Assembly (NCBI RefSeq): GCF_001887775.1 | Contig: NZ_CP015519.1 | Coordinates: 558,001-622,000, forward strand | DNA from: Syntrophotalea acetylenivorans | Lineage (GTDB): Bacteria > Desulfobacterota > Desulfuromonadia > Desulfuromonadales > Syntrophotaleaceae | Direction: 5' to 3' | DNA: 64,000 nucleotides | Translations under genes and position numbers: made by a program | Notes under the pieces: generated by a model | What the model was told of the DNA's origin: nothing | What the model saw: the letters and a program-made list of their open reading frames with translations, nothing else | Databases searched by the model: none | In this document: positions 6,424 to 16,773 of the stretch, piece by piece | Numbering within the stretch: position 1 is the first letter of the stretch | Layout of the letters: each line of letters starts with the position of its first letter

Positions 6424-9405
6424 ATGGCTTGGAGAATCGAAGTCGGATTGAAAAAAGGCGTGCGTGACGCCCGCGGCGAAAGGGTCCGCCGTGAGATCGC
6501 AGAACATCTTGGTATACATCTGGAAGGGGTTCGGACTATCGACGTCTATACCGTCGATGCCGAACTTACTGCCGAGCAGATCGAAGCGGCGGCCAGCGGC
6601 CCTTTCTCTGACCCTGTGATTCAACAAGTGGCTATTGATCGGCCCTTAGCTTCTGATTTTGACATGCTTGTCGAGGTGGGATATCGACCCGGTGTTACCG
6701 ACAACGTCGGTCGTACTGCCGGCGAGGCATTGCAATACCTTACCGGAAGAGAGTTGGTAGCCGACGAGGGGGTTTATACATCGGTTCAATATCTCCTTAA
6801 AGGGCAGCTTGACCGAACTGTCACCGAACGTATTGCGTCGGGTTTTCTCGGTAACGGTCTCATTCAACGCTGGGAGATCATTTCTTCCAGTGAGTTTGAT
6901 CACAGCAAAGGCGTGCCTGTCTCTGTCCCCAAAGTGGTCAGTACTGCCGAGCCCAAGGTTCAACAGATAGACCTTGCCGTGGCCGACGAAGAATTGCTCC
7001 GGATCAGCCGTGACGGTGTTTTGGCCCTTAACCTCGAAGAGATGCAGGAAATCCAGCGGTTTGCTGCCGATCCCGCTACTTCCGCAGAACGTGCCAAGGT
7101 CGGCCTTGGGGCTTCCTTGACCGATGTCGAGTTGGAAGCCTTGGCTCAAACCTGGAGCGAGCACTGCAAGCACAAGATTTTTGCCGCCAATATTGAATAT
7201 GATGATGGCCAAGGCAATAGCGAAACCATCGACTCCTTGTTTAAAACCTATATCGTAGGCGCGACCCGTACCATCCGGGAGGCCATGGGTGACAAAGATA
7301 TCTGTTTGTCAGTCTTTAAGGACAACGCCGGAGTTATTCGTTTCAATAACGAATGGAGCCTGGTGTTCAAAGTCGAGACGCATAATTCTCCGAGCGCTCT
7401 CGATCCCTACGGCGGTGCCTTGACCGGTATTGTTGGCGTTAACCGTGACCCCTTCGGTACCGGTATGGGGGCCCGGTTGATGTTCAATACCGATGTCTTC
7501 TGCTTCGCTTCCCCATTTTACGCCCATCCCCTGCCGCCGCGACTGCTCCATCCGCGCCGTATCTTTGAAGGGGTCGTTGAAGGAGTAGAGCATGGGGGCA
7601 ATAAAAGCGGTGTTCCTACCGTCAACGGCTCTATTGTCTTTGATGACCGTTTTGCAGGGAAGCCTCTGGTCTACTGTGGGACGGCTGCCCTGATGCCCCT
7701 TGAGTTGCATGGTCAGCCTGGCCATGTGAAAAAGGCCCTGGCTGGCGACCGTATTGTCATGACGGGTGGTCGTATCGGCAAAGATGGCATCCACGGGGCT
7801 ACTTTTTCATCCGAAGAGCTGCATGAGGGATCACCGGTTACTGCGGTACAGATCGGCGATCCCATTACCCAGCGACGGATGTTTGACTTTCTGCTGATTG
7901 CTCGCGATCGTGGCCTCTATCGCTCTATTACCGACAATGGAGCTGGTGGTTTGTCGAGTTCGGTGGGCGAGATGGCCGAGGATACCGGCGGTTTTGAAAT
8001 GCATCTGGACCGGGCACCTCTTAAATACACCGGTTTGCAGCCCTGGGAAATTCTCATCTCCGAGGCCCAGGAGCGCATGACCCTGGCGGTACCGCCGGAA
8101 AAGATGGCAGAATTTATCGACCTGGCCAAGCAGATGGACGTGGAAGCTACCGATCTCGGTGAGTTTACCGATTCGGGTTACTACCACTGTTTATATGCCG
8201 GGAAGACCGTTTGTTATCTGCCCATGGACTTTATTCATGAAGGTGTCCCTCAGCTCCAGCTTAAGGCCCGCTGGGAAGACCGTGGTCACAAAGAGCCGGA
8301 AGTCGCTCAGCCCCTCGATATGAACGCCACTTTGCATAATCTGCTGGCGAGGCTCAATATCTGTTCCAAAGAGAGCGTGGTGCGGCGCTACGACCACGAG
8401 GTTCAGGGTGCTACGGTCCTTAAGCCGCTGGTCGGCGTGGAAAACGATGGACCCGCCGATGCGCCCATGATTCGGCCTTTGCCCGATTCCTTCGAAGGCA
8501 TCGTTACCGCCCACGGTATCTGCCCCCGATACAGCGATATCGATACCTACCATATGATGGCCTGTGCTATCGACGAAGGCCTTCGCAACTATGTGGCTGT
8601 CGGTGGCAACATCGATCATGTCGCCGGTCTCGACAACTTCTGCTGGTGCGACCCGGTTCAAAGCGACCGTACTCCCGACGGGGAATACAAGGCCGCCCAG
8701 CTGGTGAGGGCCAATAAAGCCCTTTACGACTACTGTGTCGCCTTTAACGTGCCGCTGGTTTCCGGCAAGGATTCGATGAAGAATGATTACCAGATCGGCG
8801 ACACCAAAATTTCTATTCCGCCGACGGTGCTCTTTTCCGTTATAGGCAAGACCGAGGATATCCGTAAAGGGGTGACCATGGACGTTAAGCGTCCTGGCGA
8901 CCTGGTCTACCTGCTCGGCACAACCCTTGACGAACTTGGTGCTTCCGAGTACTACGACATGTTGGGTCACCTCGGTGCTAATGTACCGAAAGTTGATGCT
9001 GCTACGGCCTTACAGCGCTACCGCACCCTTAATCGAGCTCAGCAAGAGGGGTTAATCGCTTCCTGTCACGATCTGTCCGATGGCGGATTGGGTGTTGCCC
9101 TGGCTGAAAAAGCCTTTGCAGGGGGGTTCGGCATTCGGGCAGATCTGCGCAAGGTTAAGCGAGAAGAGGGAATACGAGAAGACGCGCTGCTCTTTTCCGA
9201 ATCGCAGAGCCGTCTCCTGGTAACCGTGCGACCTGCCAATCAACAAGCTTTCGAGTCCCTGTTTAACAATCAGGATGTTTCCTTGCTCGGCGAGGTGACC
9301 GAAGATCAGGAATTGCGGATCGTGGGACTGAAGGGAGAGGTACTGGTTCGCTCCACTATCGATGATCTCAAAGAGGCGTGGCAATCGCCGTTAAGGGAGA
9401 TGTAA
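6424..9405 (+). CDS. purL: Phosphoribosylformylglycinamidine synthase, PurL with PurS-like N-terminus
   Basis: ATP-dependent conversion of FGAR to FGAM in purine synthesis, using ammonia from PurQ. 993 residues: too long for small PurL (~740) and lacking the fused glutaminase of large PurL (~1300). Residues 1-75 and about 79-155 are two PurS-like repeats (VEVGLKKGVRDARG and VEVGYRPGVTDNVG). The synthase core follows with TWSEHCKHK, FKVETHNSPSALDPYGGA, TDNGAGGLSSSVGE and LSDGGLGVALAE. RBS AAGGAG precedes the ATG. purQ starts three bases after its stop. Confidence 0.95.
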   Translation: MAWRIEVGLKKGVRDARGERVRREIAEHLGIHLEGVRTIDVYTVDAELTAEQIEAAASGPFSDPVIQQVAIDRPLASDFDMLVEVGYRPGVTDNVGRTAGEALQYLTGRELVADEGVYTSVQYLLKGQLDRTVTERIASGFLGNGLIQRWEIISSSEFDHSKGVPVSVPKVVSTAEPKVQQIDLAVADEELLRISRDGVLALNLEEMQEIQRFAADPATSAERAKVGLGASLTDVELEALAQTWSEHCKHKIFAANIEYDDGQGNSETIDSLFKTYIVGATRTIREAMGDKDICLSVFKDNAGVIRFNNEWSLVFKVETHNSPSALDPYGGALTGIVGVNRDPFGTGMGARLMFNTDVFCFASPFYAHPLPPRLLHPRRIFEGVVEGVEHGGNKSGVPTVNGSIVFDDRFAGKPLVYCGTAALMPLELHGQPGHVKKALAGDRIVMTGGRIGKDGIHGATFSSEELHEGSPVTAVQIGDPITQRRMFDFLLIARDRGLYRSITDNGAGGLSSSVGEMAEDTGGFEMHLDRAPLKYTGLQPWEILISEAQERMTLAVPPEKMAEFIDLAKQMDVEATDLGEFTDSGYYHCLYAGKTVCYLPMDFIHEGVPQLQLKARWEDRGHKEPEVAQPLDMNATLHNLLARLNICSKESVVRRYDHEVQGATVLKPLVGVENDGPADAPMIRPLPDSFEGIVTAHGICPRYSDIDTYHMMACAIDEGLRNYVAVGGNIDHVAGLDNFCWCDPVQSDRTPDGEYKAAQLVRANKALYDYCVAFNVPLVSGKDSMKNDYQIGDTKISIPPTVLFSVIGKTEDIRKGVTMDVKRPGDLVYLLGTTLDELGASEYYDMLGHLGANVPKVDAATALQRYRTLNRAQQEGLIASCHDLSDGGLGVALAEKAFAGGFGIRADLRKVKREEGIREDALLFSESQSRLLVTVRPANQQAFESLFNNQDVSLLGEVTEDQELRIVGLKGEVLVRSTIDDLKEAWQSPLREM

Positions 9406-9408
9406 GGA

Positions 9409-10233
9409 ATGTCCAAGCAAGTTAAAGCCATCGTTATTGCCGGCAACGGGACCAACTGTGAGCGGGAGACGGCTCACGCCATTCGTCTGGCCGGCGCCGA
9501 AGTGGTCGATATCGTCCACATCTCTGAGCTCCTTGCGGGCCGGGTGCTGCTTTCCGACTATCACTTTCTTAATCTGGCCGGCGGGTTCCTGGACGGCGAT
9601 GACCTTGGTTCGGCCAAGGCCGGCGCCAATCGCCTGTTGCATGCGCCAGTAGCCGGTAGCGGTGACCATCTTAGTGATCATCTGCGGCAGTTTATTGCTG
9701 ACGGCAAGCTGATCATGGGGGTTTGCAACGGCTTTCAGCTGATGGTCAAAATGGGGTTGTTGCCCGCTCTGGACGGTGAGTTGCGCCAGTCCGCCACGTT
9801 GACCTTCAATGATAACGGTCGCTTTGAAGATCGTTGGGTTTACCTTAAAACCGATCCGAATTCCCCTTGTGTCTTTACCCGCGGCCTGGACGGCATTTAT
9901 TTGCCGGTACGTCACGGGGAAGGGAAGTTGGTTGCCGAATCGGATCAGGTTCTTAAGGATATTGAGGCCAAAAATCTGTCCGTTCTAAAGTACAGCACCG
10001 CCGATTTTGCACCGACAATGGAATATCCAGCCAATCCCAACGGTTCTGCTGCAGCGATCGCCGGATTGTGCGATGAAAGCGGTCGCTTGTTTGGCCTTAT
10101 GCCTCACCCGGAAGCTTATGTCCATCGCACCCAGCATCCTCGCTGGACCCGTGAGGAAGATCTTCCGGAAGAGGGCATGGGTTTGTGGCTCTACCAGAAT
10201 GCTGTTAAATTTATTCGTGAAGAGTTGTTGTAG
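9409..10233 (+). CDS. purQ: Phosphoribosylformylglycinamidine synthase glutaminase subunit PurQ
   Basis: Class I glutamine amidotransferase delivering ammonia to PurL. 274 residues. It shows the oxyanion/nucleophile motif GVCNGFQLM (catalytic Cys) and the His-Glu pair in LMPHPEAY. The N-terminus AIVIAGNGTNCERE is typical. It starts three bases after the purL stop with RBS AAGG inside the purL terminal codons, so translational coupling is likely. Longer than B. subtilis PurQ (~227), as in the glutaminase domain of large PurL. Confidence 0.95.
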   Translation: MSKQVKAIVIAGNGTNCERETAHAIRLAGAEVVDIVHISELLAGRVLLSDYHFLNLAGGFLDGDDLGSAKAGANRLLHAPVAGSGDHLSDHLRQFIADGKLIMGVCNGFQLMVKMGLLPALDGELRQSATLTFNDNGRFEDRWVYLKTDPNSPCVFTRGLDGIYLPVRHGEGKLVAESDQVLKDIEAKNLSVLKYSTADFAPTMEYPANPNGSAAAIAGLCDESGRLFGLMPHPEAYVHRTQHPRWTREEDLPEEGMGLWLYQNAVKFIREELL

Positions 10234-10252
10234 CCACAAGAAGAGTTCGATA

Positions 10253-10280
10253 TTGACGTTTTACAAACTGGTGCTATGTA
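10253..10280 (+). promoter_or_regulatory. Possible purF promoter
   Basis: TTGACG (10253-10258), 16-base spacer, TATGTA (10275-10280) in the 112-base gap between purQ and purF. Good -35, weak -10. Confidence 0.35.
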
Positions 10281-10345
10281 GCGCTGGGATGCATACCAAG
10301 GTGAGTCAGATTTGCTAGGCATATCGCATGCCGGGAAGTGGTTTT

Positions 10346-11752
10346 ATGTTCGATAAATTTAACGATGAATGTGGTGTCTTCGGTATATTCGGTCATCCTG
10401 AGGCCGCCAATTTGAGTTATCTTGGGCTTTATGCTCTGCAGCATCGCGGTCAGGAAGGCTGCGGCATTTCCGCTTCTGACGGTTCGAGTGTTCGTACCCA
10501 TGTTGGTGGTGGTTTGGTTTCCGATGTGTTCAAAGACAACAAGATTTTCAATAGTCTTCCCGGGCAGGCGGCTATCGGCCACGTTCGTTATTCTACGGCG
10601 GGCGGGGACAGTCTTAAAAACTGCCAACCCATAACGGTTAAATACTCCCGCGGCAGTATCGCCGTAGCTCATAACGGCAACCTGGTCAATGCGCAGGAAG
10701 TGCGGTGTGACCTGGAAAAGAACGGTTCAATTTTTTCCACCACGGCCGATACCGAGGTCATAGTTCATCTTCTCGCTCGTTCTAAGGCAGATGCCCTTGC
10801 TGACCGTATAGCTGAAGCTTTGCGGGCCGTAAGGGGCGCCTACAGTTTGGTCTTTCTGAGTGAAACGCGGATGGTCGCCGTGCGTGATCCGAGCGGTTTC
10901 CGGCCACTGGTCCTCGGAAAAGTCGACGGCGCATACGTCGTTGCATCTGAGACCTGTGCTCTAGATCTTATCGAGGCTGAATATGTTCGTGAGGTCCAGC
11001 CTGGAGAAATGATTGTTTTTGACAAAGACGGCATGACCTGTTCGCATCCTTTTAAAGAAAAAAAATTATCTCAATGTATTTTTGAATTGATCTACTTCGC
11101 TCGTCCGGACAGCACTGTTTTTAGTCAACAGGTCTATGAAAAACGTAAAGATTTCGGTCGGCAATTGGCGCGGGAACATAAGGTTGATGCGGATATTGTG
11201 ATACCTGTTCCGGATTCCGGGGTGCCGGCTGCAATCGGTTATGCCGAGGAGTCTGGGCTTTCTTTCCAAATGGGGCTGATCCGCAATCATTATGTCGGTC
11301 GTACCTTTATCGAGCCGCAACAGTCTATTCGTCACTTCGGTGTTAAAATCAAGCTGAATGCCATTCGCGAGGTATTTGAGGGTAAGCGGGTCGTTGTTGT
11401 CGATGATTCCGTGGTAAGGGGTACCACCTCACGAAAAATCATCAAAATGATTCGCAAGGCAGGCGCAAAGGAGGTACATATGAGAGTATCTTCGCCGCCG
11501 ACCAGTTATCCCTGTTTTTACGGAATCGACACGCCAACCCGTAAGGAATTGATATCTTCGTCTCACACTATCGACGAGATTTGTAAATATATTACGGCCG
11601 ACACCCTCGGTTATCTGTCCATTGAAGGCATGCGCAAAGTAGTGGGGGTCGAAGACGGTACCTGCGGTAATTTCTGTGATGCTTGTTTTAATGGCGAATA
11701 TCCCGTAAAATTTCCGCGACTTACCGACGACGATCAATTGGGGCTTTTTTAG
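10346..11752 (+). CDS. purF: Amidophosphoribosyltransferase
   Basis: First committed step of purine synthesis: PRPP plus glutamine gives phosphoribosylamine. From the ATG at 10346 the protein has 468 residues and starts [17 protein letters not shown]. Cys9 would become the N-terminal nucleophile after propeptide removal, as in the B. subtilis type. The glutaminase motif [11 protein letters not shown], the PRPP loop [13 protein letters not shown], and C-terminal Cys residues ([11 protein letters not shown]) match the 4Fe-4S-bearing class. An ATG at 10328 would add six residues and is less likely given GGGAAG placed before 10346. Confidence 0.97.
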   Translation: MFDKFNDECGVFGIFGHPEAANLSYLGLYALQHRGQEGCGISASDGSSVRTHVGGGLVSDVFKDNKIFNSLPGQAAIGHVRYSTAGGDSLKNCQPITVKYSRGSIAVAHNGNLVNAQEVRCDLEKNGSIFSTTADTEVIVHLLARSKADALADRIAEALRAVRGAYSLVFLSETRMVAVRDPSGFRPLVLGKVDGAYVVASETCALDLIEAEYVREVQPGEMIVFDKDGMTCSHPFKEKKLSQCIFELIYFARPDSTVFSQQVYEKRKDFGRQLAREHKVDADIVIPVPDSGVPAAIGYAEESGLSFQMGLIRNHYVGRTFIEPQQSIRHFGVKIKLNAIREVFEGKRVVVVDDSVVRGTTSRKIIKMIRKAGAKEVHMRVSSPPTSYPCFYGIDTPTRKELISSSHTIDEICKYITADTLGYLSIEGMRKVVGVEDGTCGNFCDACFNGEYPVKFPRLTDDDQLGLF

Positions 11753-11821
11753 GGAGAGATCAGCAGGTGGGTTGCAGCTCAATAATCATAGAGTAATTTC
11801 TTAGCGAGTGGAGGGAAGGGT

Positions 11822-12385
<564 letters not shown>

Positions 12386-12402
12386 TGTGACCGACAGATT
12401 CA

Positions 12403-12443
12403 AAAAAAGGGAGGCTGCCATCTGGCAAGCCTCCCTTTTTTTT
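12403..12443. terminator. Bidirectional terminator between pyrE and the minus-strand aro/nadB genes
   Basis: Hairpin AAAAAGGGAGGCTGCCA / TGGCAAGCCTCCCTTTTT with a one-base bulge, A-run left and T-run right. It serves the convergent transcripts on both sides. Confidence 0.85.
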
Positions 12444-12455
12444 GGATTAACCCTG

Positions 12456-12662
12456 CTACTCATCAGGAATCTTGAACACTTCAAGCACTCCGGGTAGTGA
12501 ACGTAGCTTTGCAACATCGAAATGACTGGTTTCGCCGATAATTCCGAGAATGATCCGGTCAATACCGGTCGACTGATGAAAGTCGAAATCGAGATCGATG
12601 AGGTGTTGTTTCAGCTGTCGCAAGTCCTCATCCGAAGCAGATTTTTTCATTACAACCAACAT
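12456..12662 (-). CDS. Stand-alone DAHP-synthase ferredoxin-like (FXD) domain protein
   Basis: This 68-residue protein starts LVVMKKSASDEDL and ends GVLEVFKIPDE. That pattern matches the N-terminal ferredoxin-like regulatory domain of type I-beta DAHP synthases (start IVMKKGA..EE, then G..R..IG..G, then V..V..I), but no barrel follows. In intact enzymes this domain mediates allosteric feedback. It is encoded four bases downstream of the chorismate mutase gene, so it may act in trans on the shikimate pathway. Assignment is by motif resemblance only. Confidence 0.6.
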   Translation of the reverse strand: MLVVMKKSASDEDLRQLKQHLIDLDFDFHQSTGIDRIILGIIGETSHFDVAKLRSLPGVLEVFKIPDE

Positions 12663-12666
12663 GGCC

Positions 12667-12939
12667 TTATTTTCCTTTCGTCAAGAGGCGCTCAAGGCTC
12701 CTTGATTCATCAATCACTCTTTCAAACAACCGGACGATTGCGCTGTTGTCCAAGGGTCCATTATTGATCTTTTGCATGCGGGTAAAGATGCGTTTCTCCC
12801 GGCTGGGATCGTACACGGCCAGGTCTTGCTCTTTTTTGATTTCACCGATCTGCAAAGCAAGGGCTGCTCGTTTGTTGAATATTTCCAGTAACTGATCATC
12901 CAGTTGATCGATTTGTTTACGAATGCTATCGATATCCAA
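12667..12939 (-). CDS. Chorismate mutase, AroQ type
   Basis: All-helical chorismate mutase converting chorismate to prephenate. 90 residues with the active-site pattern: Arg in IRKQID, Arg in NKRAAL, Lys in IGEIKKEQ, and Arg-Glu in DPSREKRI. The TTG at 12939 is chosen as start because GGAG sits six bases before it; an earlier TTG at 12951 has no ribosome-binding site. No prephenate dehydratase or dehydrogenase domain is attached. Lies between nadB (23-base gap) and the FXD-domain gene on the minus strand. Confidence 0.9.
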   Translation of the reverse strand: MDIDSIRKQIDQLDDQLLEIFNKRAALALQIGEIKKEQDLAVYDPSREKRIFTRMQKINNGPLDNSAIVRLFERVIDESRSLERLLTKGK

Positions 12940-12962
12940 TATATACTCCAACTGTTAGCGTG

Positions 12963-14561
12963 TTAGAAGGCGATACGAATGGTCGTATCCCGTTTCCAGT
13001 TAAGGTCGTCAGTCTCTGGATAGTCTATGTTGAAATGCAACCCACGACTTTCTTTGCGTTGCATGGCACAGCGAACAATTAATTTTGCCACAGTAGTGAT
13101 ATTGCGTAATTCAATAAGATCGGATGTGGGGTAAAAGTCCCAGTAGTATTCGGCAATTTCTTGCTGAATCATTTCCATCCGGCGCAATGCCCGGGCCAGG
13201 CGACGATCGGAACGCACGATACCGACGTAATTCCACATGCAGCGACGGATTTCGTCCCAGTTGTGGGCCACGACAACTTCTTCGTCACTGTCTGTCGCCT
13301 GTCCATAGTCCCATGGCGGAACCGTGGGGTAGGGTGTGGCAGTTTCCTCCAGGCGTTCGAGAGAACGTTGTGCCACTCGGTCGGCAAAAACCACGCCTTC
13401 AAGCAGGCTGTTGCTGGCCAAGCGATTGCTGCCGTGCAGACCGGTAAAAGCGACCTCGCCAATGGCAAAAAGATTCTGCAGGTCCGATTCCCCCCATATG
13501 TCGACCTTGACACCACCGCAGAGATAGTGGGCGGCGGGTACTACAGGGATCGGGTCGCGAGTCATGTCGATATCGAATTTGAGACAGGTTTCATATATGT
13601 TGGGGAAGCGGTTGCGAATGTAGTCGGCATCACGATGGGTGATATCAAGGAAAACGCTGTCGTCGCCATGCACTTTCATCTCGTTGTCGATGGCCCTTGC
13701 CACGACATCCCGCGGAGCCAGGTCCTTGAGCGGGTGGTATGCTTCCATAAAGGCGGTGCCGTCACGACGGCGCAGGACAGCTCCCTCTCCGCGGACAGAT
13801 TCTGAAATTAAAAAAGATTTGGCGTTGGGATGGTAGAGGGTGGTGGGATGGAATTGCATGAATTCCATATCGGCAATGGTCGCACCGGCACGATAGGCCA
13901 TTGCCACGCCGTCCCCCGTAGCCACGTCAGGGTTGGTGGTATAAAGAAAAACCTTGCCGGCACCACCTGTGGCCAGTACGGTGACTCTGGCGCCAAAAGG
14001 TATGACCTCCCGGCCTTCGATGTCCAGGACATAGGCACCTATACAATGGCTTGGATACTCCTTGCGGCCAGTGGTTTTTGTGTCAGTAATTAGATCGACG
14101 GCAATATGATGTTCGTAAATTGTGATATTGGGGTGATTGCGGGCCGCAGACACCAGGGCACGTTCGATTTCTCGGCCGGTGATATCTTTAGCATGCAAAA
14201 TGCGCCGTTTACTATGCCCGCCTTCACGAGTCAGGTCATAGGTGTCGTCATCTTTTTTGGTGAACTTTACACCCCAGTTGATCAGGTCATGAATGGCTTT
14301 GGGGCCGCTTTCAACAACCAGTTGCACAACATCTTCGCAGCAAAGATTCGCCCCCGCTATCATGGTGTCCTTGAAGTGGGAGGCAAAAGAATCTTCTGTC
14401 GAAATGACTGAGGCGATACCGCCTTGGGCCAAATTGGTGGCAGTCTCGGACATCTCTCTTTTAGTTACAAGGGCAACGGTGCCTCGCTCGGCGACTTTCA
14501 ATGCATAAGAAATCCCAGCAATGCCGGTGCCGATGACCAAAAAGTCTGACGTAATCTTCAA
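12963..14561 (-). CDS. nadB: L-aspartate oxidase
   Basis: FAD enzyme oxidising L-aspartate to iminoaspartate, the first step of NAD synthesis; in anaerobes fumarate can be the acceptor. 532 residues. FAD motif VIGTGIAGISYAL is near the N-terminus. Other conserved parts are NLAQGGIASV, the substrate region HTKRRILHAKD-like GGHSKRRILHAKD, FMQFHPTTLYHP, and GEVAFTGLHGSNRLASNSLLE. The start is TTG at 14561 with GAGG eight bases upstream. First gene of a short minus-strand unit with chorismate mutase and the FXD protein. Confidence 0.96.
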   Translation of the reverse strand: MKITSDFLVIGTGIAGISYALKVAERGTVALVTKREMSETATNLAQGGIASVISTEDSFASHFKDTMIAGANLCCEDVVQLVVESGPKAIHDLINWGVKFTKKDDDTYDLTREGGHSKRRILHAKDITGREIERALVSAARNHPNITIYEHHIAVDLITDTKTTGRKEYPSHCIGAYVLDIEGREVIPFGARVTVLATGGAGKVFLYTTNPDVATGDGVAMAYRAGATIADMEFMQFHPTTLYHPNAKSFLISESVRGEGAVLRRRDGTAFMEAYHPLKDLAPRDVVARAIDNEMKVHGDDSVFLDITHRDADYIRNRFPNIYETCLKFDIDMTRDPIPVVPAAHYLCGGVKVDIWGESDLQNLFAIGEVAFTGLHGSNRLASNSLLEGVVFADRVAQRSLERLEETATPYPTVPPWDYGQATDSDEEVVVAHNWDEIRRCMWNYVGIVRSDRRLARALRRMEMIQQEIAEYYWDFYPTSDLIELRNITTVAKLIVRCAMQRKESRGLHFNIDYPETDDLNWKRDTTIRIAF

Positions 14562-14790
14562 AGGAAAAGCCTCGTCGATTAAAGAAAAAACGTAAAAAGG
14601 CGATATAAATTAAATCGAAGTAGCAAAAAAGCCACTGACAAAAGAGTCTATGGCCGATTACTTGCTGCTTCGAGGGATTTATTATCTAGGCCCAGTTCCA
14701 TATTGTCAAGAATTTTGCCTTTGGTAAATCTGTTGTAATACTGAGGCTTTCAATATATATTTGCTGAAAATTTCGTTTTTGGATAGTTCT

Positions 14791-15363
14791 ATGAAAGTAA
14801 TTAAGCTTGTTTTAATTGCCGGTGTGTTTTCTGCGATGGTGGTCTGTACTTCTTCTGTCGCAGGTTGGTGCGACATATATAAATATGTGGACTCTGATGG
14901 AGTGGTCCATTTTACGAATACCCCGACAGGAAACAAATTCAGGTTTTATTTAAAGGAATCTCCTCGGCCCGAGGCCGGCAGCGGGACTTTGAATGATCAA
15001 ATTGCTCGATCGGCCAAGGCCTTTGACCTGGACGAAGCGTTGATAAAAGCAGTCATCAAGGTTGAAAGTAATTATAATCCTAAGGCGGTATCGGCCAAAG
15101 GAGCTCAAGGGATCATGCAACTGATTCCTTCCACTGCACGGGAGATGCAAGTACAGGATCCCTTCAATGCGGCGGACAATATTCGTGGTGGCAGTCGTTA
15201 TCTGCGGCAGATGCTTGATCAGTTTGGCGGTAACCTGGAATTGGCCTTGGCAGCATACAATGCCGGGCCGGGTAATGTGCGCCGCTATGGCGGTGTTCCG
15301 CCTTTTGCCGAAACACAGAACTATATACAGCAGGTAAAAAAATACCTGCAATTCTATCGTTAG
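14791..15363 (+). CDS. Lytic transglycosylase with DUF4124 and SLT domains
   Basis: Exported murein lytic transglycosylase, 190 residues. A signal peptide spans about residues 1-25. A DUF4124-like segment follows (IYKYVDSDGVVHFTNTP). The C-terminal SLT domain has catalytic Glu in VIKVESNYNPKA, then AQGIMQLIPSTA, and AAYNAGPGNVRRYGG. It would cleave glycan strands to 1,6-anhydro ends in the periplasm. The ATG at 14791 gives a clean signal peptide; an upstream in-frame TTG at 14761 is less likely. pgsA follows 15 bases later. Confidence 0.92.
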   Translation: MKVIKLVLIAGVFSAMVVCTSSVAGWCDIYKYVDSDGVVHFTNTPTGNKFRFYLKESPRPEAGSGTLNDQIARSAKAFDLDEALIKAVIKVESNYNPKAVSAKGAQGIMQLIPSTAREMQVQDPFNAADNIRGGSRYLRQMLDQFGGNLELALAAYNAGPGNVRRYGGVPPFAETQNYIQQVKKYLQFYR

Positions 15364-15378
15364 TTAAGAAAGTCTTTT

Positions 15379-15966
15379 ATGGATTGCCGTACAGGGTCTT
15401 TGAACCTGCCAAACCTGCTTACTCTAGGGCGTATAGCGTGTATTCCCCTGCTTGTCTCATTTCTTTTTTTCGATGGAAGGGGCAGTTCCTTTGGTGCAGC
15501 GCTGATTTTTTCTCTAGCAGCCATTACTGATTGGCTTGATGGTTATCTTGCACGAAAGTGGCAAGTAGTTACTGTCTTGGGGAAATTTCTCGATCCCCTG
15601 GCAGACAAGTTGATAGTCATGGCTGCATTGATTATGCTTATCCCTCTTGGGAGAGTTCCGGCCTGGGCAGTTTTTGTGATTCTTGCTCGTGAGATTATCA
15701 TCACAGGCCTTCGTTCGATTGCCGCAACTGAAGGGATAGTTATCGCCGCAAGCAATCTGGGTAAGTATAAGACCATTTTGCAAATGGTCGCCATCATCGG
15801 ACTGTTGCTGCATTATGACTATTACTGGTTTTTCGGCATGCGCTATGAGTGGTTGCATGTTTCTATGCACCGCATCGGTTTAGTCTATTTCTATCTGGCA
15901 TTGGCCTTGACCCTCTGGTCGGGTATCGACTACCTGGTCAAGTTTTTCAGGGTCATTAATCGTTAA
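15379..15966 (+). CDS. pgsA: CDP-diacylglycerol--glycerol-3-phosphate 3-phosphatidyltransferase
   Basis: Integral-membrane enzyme making phosphatidylglycerol phosphate from CDP-diacylglycerol and glycerol-3-phosphate. 195 residues with several hydrophobic helices. It carries the CDP-alcohol phosphotransferase signature (D..DG..AR, then G...D...D) in DWLDGYLARKWQ and LGKFLDPLADK. N-terminal LNLPNLLTLGRI is typical for PgsA. Likely co-transcribed with the preceding transglycosylase. Confidence 0.95.
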   Translation: MDCRTGSLNLPNLLTLGRIACIPLLVSFLFFDGRGSSFGAALIFSLAAITDWLDGYLARKWQVVTVLGKFLDPLADKLIVMAALIMLIPLGRVPAWAVFVILAREIIITGLRSIAATEGIVIAASNLGKYKTILQMVAIIGLLLHYDYYWFFGMRYEWLHVSMHRIGLVYFYLALALTLWSGIDYLVKFFRVINR

Positions 15967-15998
15967 GGAAATAATGAAGATAAAGTTCGAAATTTTAG

Positions 15999-16027
15999 TT
16001 GACTTGGAAAATGCCTTTTGCTATTAA
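15999..16027 (+). promoter_or_regulatory. Promoter of the tRNA-Gly pair
   Basis: TTGACT (15999-16004), 17-base spacer, TATTAA (16022-16027), about 38 bases before the first tRNA-Gly. A GC-rich GCCCGCTCGC follows the -10, resembling a stringent-type discriminator of stable-RNA promoters. Confidence 0.6.
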
Positions 16028-16064
16028 TAGGCCCGCTCGCAACGGCGAGTGGTTAAACAATTGA

Positions 16065-16139
<75 letters not shown>

Positions 16140-16146
16140 TGAATTC

Positions 16147-16178
16147 AAGGCCTCAGGACAAAGTCCTGAGGCCTTTAT
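16147..16178 (+). terminator. Terminator-like hairpin after tRNA-Gly copy 1
   Basis: AGGCCTCAGGAC-AAA-GTCCTGAGGCCT with a weak T tail (TTATA). It may separate or process the two tRNA-Gly transcripts. Confidence 0.6.
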
Positions 16179-16234
16179 AAAATATTTGATAAAGTTAGAC
16201 CGCGGTTACAGCGCGGGACAATAAAAATGATTGA

Positions 16235-16309
<75 letters not shown>

Positions 16310-16315
16310 CTATTT

Positions 16316-16350
16316 CAAGACCTTGGGACCTTGTCTCGGGGTCTTTTTGT
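16316..16350 (+). terminator. Terminator after tRNA-Gly copy 2
   Basis: Hairpin AAGACCTTGGGAC...GTCTCGGGGTCTT followed by TTTGTTT. Confidence 0.65.
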
Positions 16351-16585
16351 TTCGAGTAATTCCAGGCCTGGCTTGATTTGCTGCGCTGTTTTCATTGTGG
16401 CCGACAGGGAGAGGGGCTGAATTCTCGGATGTTCTTTTTTTGATAGAGGTTTGTCGTGTTTACCGGCAGATGGCCCTGTCTGCAAGGCCTTATCTGCTGT
16501 GATTTCTAAATCTTAAAAAACAGCTCGTGCATCTATCGAAAAAGAAGTTGCCTTTTTCTATGTTGCATGTTAGAAATTCGTTTTT

Positions 16586-16663
<78 letters not shown>

Positions 16664-16773
16664 TTTTTTAACACCTGTTGGCTGAATGAATTGCCCGTTA
16701 TCAGTCATCGGTTTTGAGGTAAGCAAGTAGCAACCGTTTCGCCATACAAGTTAAGTGTAGAGAGTCGGCTCAT

